From assembly GCA_900755035.1 (NCBI GenBank), contig CAAEEZ010000014.1:62001-126000 (forward strand): a DNA stretch of 64,000 nucleotides, read 5' to 3'. Below, piece after piece: positions 59,508 through 64,000 of the stretch; position 1 is the first letter of the stretch; every line of letters begins with the position of its first letter. Position numbers and translations under genes: made by a program. The DNA is from Clostridia bacterium (lineage in GTDB: Bacteria > Bacillota > Clostridia > Christensenellales > CAAEEZ01). The notes beneath the pieces were generated by a model. It was not told where the DNA came from, did not search any database, and saw nothing but the letters and a program-made list of their open reading frames with translations.

Positions 59508-60201
59508 ATGCAAAATATAAATTTTCGACCAAAACCAAAATAATTGGTAAAAAATATGAAGCAAAACAATGGAAATTTATATAATATAAAAAATAGTAAT
59601 AACAAAAAAATTAGCGAAATTAAAACTTACGTTTTTAATAGGCTGTGTAGCAGGCGTATTATTCCTACTTCTAGTATTTGCTACAATGTGTAGCAACAAT
59701 GCCTTGATGTCGGGCAACGACTTGCAGTTATTAGGTCATATATGTTTTGACAACGTAGAAAACGACCTATTGCAAATAAAAGGTGAAACAACGGAAGAGG
59801 GCGAAGAGGGTTGGCAAGTTGTAGTTGGCGAAAGTTTGTCGGCGCAGGCGTTAGCAAGTAACTCACTACCTAGCAGGTATTACAAAAAAATTAAGGTACA
59901 CCTTAATTCAAATTATGCTAATAGCCAAAGGACGATAAACGAAGTAGGCTTATACGTAACAGCCGAAAAGGATATTACGTTTACCTTGCGACTAAGTTAT
60001 GGTGAGAAGTACGGAACGTTAAAAACGTTAGACCAAACACTTAGCCTAGTAGCAGGGCAGGGGCAGGCTGTTATGTTCTGTATATATGAGAGTATGCAGA
60101 ACATAGATTGCTTGCAGTTCTCCAACGAAACGGAAATAAAGGGCATTGACGATATAGTCAAGTGGACTATGAAAGACGTAAAAGTAAGTTTTAACGAGTA
60201 A
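59508..60201 (+). pseudogene. Broken gene for a membrane-anchored secreted protein
   Basis: A promoter and a fine GGAGGGAG point to ATG 59508, but this frame reads MQNINFRPKPK and stops at 59541-59543. Past the stop the same frame reopens at ATG 59556. The anchor helix (LTFLIGCVAGVLFLLLVF, about 59625-59680) and the 171-residue mature part are in another frame; removing one A from the seven-A run near 59611 would connect them. The mature domain is beta-rich, ends WTMKDVKVSF and resembles the product of the next gene, whose end is WTIQNVAF. So this looks like a decayed or slippage-controlled copy of a tandem pair. Confidence 0.6.
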
Positions 60202-60234
60202 GTTATCAAATACAAATATAAGGAAATGACGGTA

Positions 60235-60867
60235 ATGAAAATAAAAAAGATATATTTAACTTTAATAGCAGTCGTAATAGCGTTTTCATCGGTGCTATTA
60301 GCAGGTTGTAGTGGTAGTTCAGGAACAACTAATACTCCTACTGAAAAGTGGATAACGCTTGCTAATAAGTCAAAGAATGAAGAGATGTGGATAGATATCT
60401 ATGCCACTAAATATAATGGGAAAGATGAAACGCAAATAGATAATCTAAATTATTATGAAAATATAAAAGTAAATAAATATAGTTCTGAAAGTGAAAAGGC
60501 ATTAAAAGAAAATACATTACAGTTTGATACGTATGAAAGGTTTGGTTTTACGTTTGGTGTAAATGCAATAGTAAAAATTAAATTTGACGTAGTGAGTGAA
60601 CAAGACCAAGAGTTTGAATTTGACTTTATATATATAGATGACCAAACGAAAAAGTGGGTAACGGTTAACCAAACGATAACCACACAAGCAAATAAGCCGT
60701 TTACTGTAATTTTAGACGTAAAAGATTTTGAGGGTGTTACTAACGCAAGTGCGGTGAAAGTGAGATTAAAAAACATACCAATGGTTGAAGATATTTTTCA
60801 TCAACAAACGTGGTACAACACAAATATTAAGTGGACTATACAAAACGTGGCATTTATAAACAAATAA
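60235..60867 (+). CDS. Secreted lipoprotein, paralogue of the preceding broken gene
   Basis: 210 residues from ATG 60235 (AAGGA about ten bases before; the ATG at 60226 is too close to it). Lipoprotein signal ending LLAGC with Cys25, then a Gly/Ser/Thr linker and a beta-rich domain of about 170 residues: FGVNAIVKIKFDVVSEQ, FEFDFIYIDDQTKKWVTV, FTVILDVKDFEG and the closing IKWTIQNVAFINK. The overall strand pattern and closing motif are shared with the upstream gene. No family recognised; carbohydrate-binding-like beta sandwich is a guess. Composition is more AT-rich than the core genes. Confidence 0.65.
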   Translation: MKIKKIYLTLIAVVIAFSSVLLAGCSGSSGTTNTPTEKWITLANKSKNEEMWIDIYATKYNGKDETQIDNLNYYENIKVNKYSSESEKALKENTLQFDTYERFGFTFGVNAIVKIKFDVVSEQDQEFEFDFIYIDDQTKKWVTVNQTITTQANKPFTVILDVKDFEGVTNASAVKVRLKNIPMVEDIFHQQTWYNTNIKWTIQNVAFINK

Positions 60868-60887
60868 AATTCTAAAAGGGGTTTGAA

Positions 60888-61250
60888 ATGGATTTATTTG
60901 AAAACATATTACACACGATAACGTGGGGGATAGCCTCGCTTGTAGATACGATATATCGTGCGTTTTTATACCTATCGGGAATAACGGTAATCCAAAACAA
61001 CCAAGCCAATCAAGGACAAAACATTATAGGCAACGACTTTTTAAGTTCGTTGCTTAATGCTAAATTTGGGGCAGGTAATAACATAACGTTTAACACTATC
61101 TATTTGCAGTTTATGTTTTTCGGCATACTGATTTTAGGTATTACGTTAATTATAGCGACCATAAAGACGTTCATAAACAAAGAGGACGAAGTAAAGAGCA
61201 GAAACCTAGTATATCAAAAGGCAGGTTCGTCCTTATTAGAAGTGGCATAA
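60888..61250 (+). CDS. Short membrane protein resembling the N-terminus of an ICE transfer protein
   Basis: 120 residues with AAGGGG before the ATG. Two hydrophobic segments (about 12-33 and 72-96). The layout, a membrane helix with LVDTIYRAFLYLSGI, a polar loop with NDFLSSLLNAKFG, a long helix FMFFGILILGITLIIATIKTFI and then a charged NKEDEVKSRNLVYQKAGSSLL, is like the first 120 residues of the much longer Mbov_0396-type transmembrane proteins of integrative conjugative elements. Here the frame ends directly after this part, so it is either a truncated remnant or a stand-alone small protein. No other conjugation genes are nearby. Confidence 0.55.
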   Translation: MDLFENILHTITWGIASLVDTIYRAFLYLSGITVIQNNQANQGQNIIGNDFLSSLLNAKFGAGNNITFNTIYLQFMFFGILILGITLIIATIKTFINKEDEVKSRNLVYQKAGSSLLEVA

Positions 61251-61295
61251 TATGAGCGAATAAATACGTATAAAAACTTCTTGTTTCAAATAAAA

Positions 61296-61328
61296 AAGGT
61301 CAACGAAAAAGTTGGCCTTTTTTTTCGA
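61296..61328 (+). terminator. Intrinsic terminator after the short membrane gene
   Basis: AAGGTCAAC and GTTGGCCTT (one T-G pair) around GAAAAA, followed by a run of nine or ten Ts. Confidence 0.88.
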
Positions 61329-61410
61329 TACAAAATACAGATAAAATATTCAAAATTGGAATATTTAGTTTTGTTTATTTTTATTTTATAGCGAGCTTGT
61401 ATTTTTTCGT

Positions 61411-61439
61411 TTGACAATAAAAGTAACCTATGTTAGCAT
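61411..61439 (+). promoter_or_regulatory. Promoter of the MATE-kinase gene
   Basis: TTGACA 61411-61416, 17-base spacer, TAGCAT 61434-61439; expected transcript start near 61446. Confidence 0.55.
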
Positions 61440-61452
61440 AGGGCAAGAAAGT

Positions 61453-61482
61453 GGTTAGATAATTTTTTATCTAGCCTTTTTT
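61453..61482 (+). terminator. Attenuator-like terminator in the short leader of the MATE-kinase gene
   Basis: GGTTAGATAA (61453-61462) and TTATCTAGCC (61467-61476) pair over ten positions with one T-G pair, loop TTTT, then six Ts. It lies between the promoter and the start codon at 61495, so transcripts would end within about 35 bases unless it is bypassed. Confidence 0.75.
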
Positions 61483-61494
61483 ATGATGTGATAA

Positions 61495-63422
61495 ATGCTA
61501 AAAGACAATTCGTCATTAAAAAAATATCTTGGATTTTTGTTGCCTGGTATGTTTAGTATGCTGGTAGTTTCGGCGTACACTTTTACCGATACTTTTGTAG
61601 TGGGCAGGCGCTTGGCGCAGAGGGGCTAGCGGCAATAGGCATAGGAACGCCTGTTTTAACGGCTTTATTTGCAATAGGTTTTTTGTTTGGCGAAGGTGGT
61701 GGCACTGCATACTCGGTATTAAAAGGTCAGGGCGACGAAAAAAAGGCTAGGCAAATATACACGTTGTCAATACTTTTAGCAGTATTTACGGGCATAATCA
61801 TAATTATATTTGGCAATATATTTACATATCAACTTGCAATATTTTTGGGTGCAGTAGATTCTAACGTAGATCTTATAATAGAATATATTAGATGTATTTT
61901 ATGCTTTTCTCCACTTATCATTTTAGACCTTACGACAAATAATTTTATGCGTAACGACGGCAAACCAAAGGTGGCTATTGCGGCAACGTCCATAGGTTCG
62001 TTTGCAAATATCGTGTTGGATCTATTGTTCGTTTTGGTATTTAAGTGGGGGATGTTTGGTGCGTCTATTGCTACGTGCTTAGGTTCTGTAATAGCAGTAG
62101 CAATAAATATTAGTTATTCTCACGTAAAAAAACGCAACTTGCGATTTGCAAAGCTAAAAATTTATTTAAGGGACGTAAAACGTATTTGTGCAAATGGATT
62201 TGGACCGTTCGTTATGCAATTTTCGGTGGCACTCGTTACTTTCTTTTATAACTTAGTATCTTTTAAGTATTATGGCGAACTTGGTGTGTCTACCTATACG
62301 ATAGTACTAAATTGGCATTTAATTGCAATGAAACTTATTATAGGCGTATCACAAGGAACGCAACCACTTATCAGTCTAAACCACGGTAAAGGCGATATTA
62401 AGGAAGTGAAGCGTTATCGTAGATATGGTTTAATTGCGTGTATAGTAGTAGGTTTACTGTGTTTGCCTACTTGGGTTTTTGGGGCAGAAGGCTTGTCAAA
62501 GGTGTTTGTCAAAGGCGACAGGACGCTTGTGGATATGAGTGTGTTTGCTATGAAAATCACTTCGCCCACGTACGTATTTTTGGCTATTACCATAATTACT
62601 GCATATTTTTACGAAGCAACGGAAAAGGTAAAACAGTCTACGGCTATCAACCTAATGCGTGGTTGTTTAATGCCTGCGCTATTCGTTTTCGTACTGCCAC
62701 TAGCCATAGGTAAAGTTGGCGTTTGGGTTTCTATTCCACTTGCCGAGGCGATTTCTAGTATATTTGCGTTGACGTTACTTATATTTACTATTAGTAAGGA
62801 AAGGAAAATCGTTGACGTTAAAGGGAAAAAGTGCAGTAGCATAGTAATAACAATAAGTAGAGAGTTTGGTTCAGGTGGTAGGCGAATAGGCGAAGAGGTG
62901 GCAAAAAGACTATGCTTAGAGTGCTACGACAAGGAACTACCACAATTTTCTGCCGAGAAATCGGGGCTTGATACAAAGATAGTCGCCGATAATGAAGAAA
63001 CGGACGGAGGTTGCAAGTTTGGTTTATATAAGGGTGGTAGGTATATTCCTATTACCGACAAAATATTTTATTCTCAGTCCGACGTGATAAAGCAAATAGC
63101 AAGAAGTGGCGACGCAGTTATCGTGGGTAGGTGTGCTGATTACGTACTAAAAGATACGTGCAAACTAATAAAAGTGTTCGTGTACGCTCCAACCGAGTAT
63201 AGAATAGATAGAATAACAAAATACGACGGTTGCGACGAAAAGGACGCTATGGAAAAAATTAAAGAAAGCGATAAGGCAAGAAAAGCATATCACGATTTTT
63301 ATGCCGATAAAAAGTGGGGACAAAGCGAAAATTACGACCTTGTTATAAACGGAGCACTAGGGGTAGAGAGTGCTGTGGATATTATATGTGGCTTGTATGA
63401 AGAAAAAATTAAAAATAGATAA
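61495..63422 (+). pseudogene. MATE transporter fused to a cytidylate-kinase-like domain, frameshifted
   Basis: ATG 61495 opens MLKDNSSLKKYLGFLLPGMF and the MATE start, but stops after TFVVGRRLAQRG. One extra C in GGC-AGG near 61605 restores TFVVGQALGAEGLAAIGIGTP, the normal MATE continuation, which then runs open to 63422. The joined product has about 642 residues: a MATE multidrug/organic-cation exporter with twelve membrane segments (to about 440) and a C-terminal domain of about 200 residues starting VITISREFGSGGRRIGEEVAKRL, with VIVGRCADYVL, the pattern of cytidylate kinase-like (Cytidylate_kin2) proteins. So either a recently broken fusion gene or a one-base assembly error. Confidence 0.8.
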
Positions 63423-63423
63423 T

Positions 63424-63451
63424 AAAAAAGACCTTTTGCTAGGTCTTTTTT
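63424..63451. terminator. Bidirectional terminator between converging genes
   Basis: AAAAAAGACCT and AGGTCTTTTTT are exact complements around TTTGCT, serving the MATE-kinase gene and the minus-strand acetyltransferase. Confidence 0.9.
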
Positions 63452-63514
63452 ATTAGTATTACGTAAAGTCGTTTATCAATTTAATAGACAATATCTTGAT
63501 ATATAAGTTAGGCA

Positions 63515-64000
63515 TTATTTGTCTACGTTATTACTAGTATATTTTGCCAAAATCTCGGGGTCTATCTTTTTGTCTTTGTGGTAGTATACGGCGTCTTTTT
63601 CGGATATTTCCCTAATCACTTTGCAAGGATTGCCTACGGCAACCACGTTAGAAGGGATATCCTTTGTTACTACGCTACCTGCGCCTATTACGGTGTTGTC
63701 GCCGATAGTTACGCCCGGTAAAACTATTACGCCAGCGCCTAGCCAACAATTTTTGCCTATGTGGATAGGCAAGTTAAATTGCAAACTGTGTTCCCTAAGT
63801 TCAGGCAAAATAGGGTGACCTGCCGTAGCCAAGGTTACGTTTGGTGCAAGCATAGTGTAGTCGCCTACGAAAATGTCCGTATCGTCTACAAGCGTTAGGT
63901 TAAAGTTTGCGTACACGCCGTTACCAAAATGAACGTTTTTGCCCCCAAAATTTGCACGGAAGGGTGGTTCGATATAGCACTCTTTGCCTATTTCGGCAAA
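63515..64000 (-). CDS. Sugar O-acetyltransferase, Maa/LacA type (5' end cut by the window)
   Basis: The frame is open to the right edge, so 161 C-terminal residues are seen. They follow the maltose/galactoside acetyltransferase pattern: IEPPFRANFGGKNVHFGNGV, ANFNLTLVDDTDIFVGDYT, the catalytic histidine in TAGHPI, and left-handed beta-helix hexapeptide repeats in NCWLGAGVIVLPGVTIGDNTVIGAGSVV (spread over residues near 100-128 of the visible part). These trimeric enzymes transfer acetyl from acetyl-CoA to sugars. A GTG inside the visible part is not the start because the family sequence continues upstream. Confidence 0.93.
   Translation of the reverse strand, partial: FAEIGKECYIEPPFRANFGGKNVHFGNGVYANFNLTLVDDTDIFVGDYTMLAPNVTLATAGHPILPELREHSLQFNLPIHIGKNCWLGAGVIVLPGVTIGDNTVIGAGSVVTKDIPSNVVAVGNPCKVIREISEKDAVYYHKDKKIDPEILAKYTSNNVDK

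Noticed and set aside
59400..61260. A new toxin-antitoxin or defence island in the accessory tail
   Set aside because: The genes encode lipoprotein-like and membrane proteins without nuclease, kinase, DNA-binding or antitoxin motifs; the kinase-like domain belongs to the separate MATE fusion.
62438..62713. 91-residue frame inside the MATE-kinase gene
   Set aside because: It is out of frame with the MATE sequence and has no homology-like features; the MATE frame covers it.
1..64000. Insertion sequences, transposases or prophage genes
   Set aside because: No DDE or serine/tyrosine recombinase motifs, no terminal inverted repeats with target duplications, and no phage structural proteins were seen.

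Overview
The window (64 kb, AT-rich, dense short-spaced operons, strong Shine-Dalgarno sites on most genes) looks like a chromosome segment of an anaerobic Firmicute of the Clostridia, probably an uncultured gut-type lineage. Pointers are SpoVG, HprK, WhiA, DUF1540, DUF1667, DUF5685, the DUF1385 protein next to PrmC/PrfA, a BspA-type leucine-rich-repeat surface protein and single-membrane lipoprotein signals. I could not run any search, so the lineage is an inference. No tRNA, rRNA, CRISPR array, insertion sequence or intact phage gene was seen.

Layout. 1-1306: end of prfB, then tsaD. 1565-9757: one long translation block, L7Ae-like gene, rpsL, rpsG, fusA, tuf, rpmG, secE, nusG, rplK, rplA, rplJ, rplL, with a probable L1-binding leader before rplK and an L10-leader attenuator before rplJ. 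rpoB and rpoC, which usually sit between rplL and the L7Ae gene, are not here. 9.9-13.8 kb: an AT-rich orphan membrane gene, DUF1540, and an overlapping RNA-modification operon (rplI, trmN6-like, rsmI, queG-like). 13.9-24.1 kb: metabolic and envelope genes, including a metal-site-degenerate AraM-like protein beside a NagD/AraL-type phosphatase, a sodium/solute symporter, a YwmB-like/LytM pair, an acyl-adenylate ligase and a glpA/glpB/DUF1667 glycerol-3-phosphate oxidation operon. 24.6-27.1 kb: a broken leucine-rich-repeat lipoprotein gene and an AT-rich gene-free stretch. 27.1-38.2 kb: spoVG, murC, a medium-chain dehydrogenase, rpmE, a natural DUF1385-PrmC fusion, prfA, thrC, trpS and a DUF5685/J-like pair. 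38.3-51.2 kb: arsR, uvrC, a HAD phosphatase, hprK, murB, whiA, dnaE, pfkA, rlmD-like and small genes. 51.4-59.4 kb: a ferritin-like protein and a complete phosphate operon (pstS, fused pstCA, pstB, phoU, phoB, phoR). 59.5-64 kb: an accessory tail with two paralogous secreted proteins (one broken), a truncated conjugative-element-type membrane protein, a frameshifted MATE-kinase fusion and a sugar acetyltransferase running off the edge.

How it works together. Most of the window is information processing: translation termination (PrfA, PrfB, and the PrmC that methylates them), ribosomal proteins with their own RNA feedback sites, tRNA/rRNA modification, DNA replication and repair. The rest is glycolytic control (PfkA, HprK), wall synthesis (MurB, MurC), phosphate scavenging and glycerol-3-phosphate oxidation.

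The most interesting leads are the DUF1385-PrmC fusion, the AraM homologue that has lost all three metal ligands, a set of promoters whose -10 box lies 6-7 bases from an SD-less start codon (likely leaderless mRNAs), starts that abut intrinsic terminators, the PstC-PstA and MATE-kinase fusions, and the clustering of all gene-breaking lesions in accessory envelope genes. I did not find a clearly new defence or mobile system.
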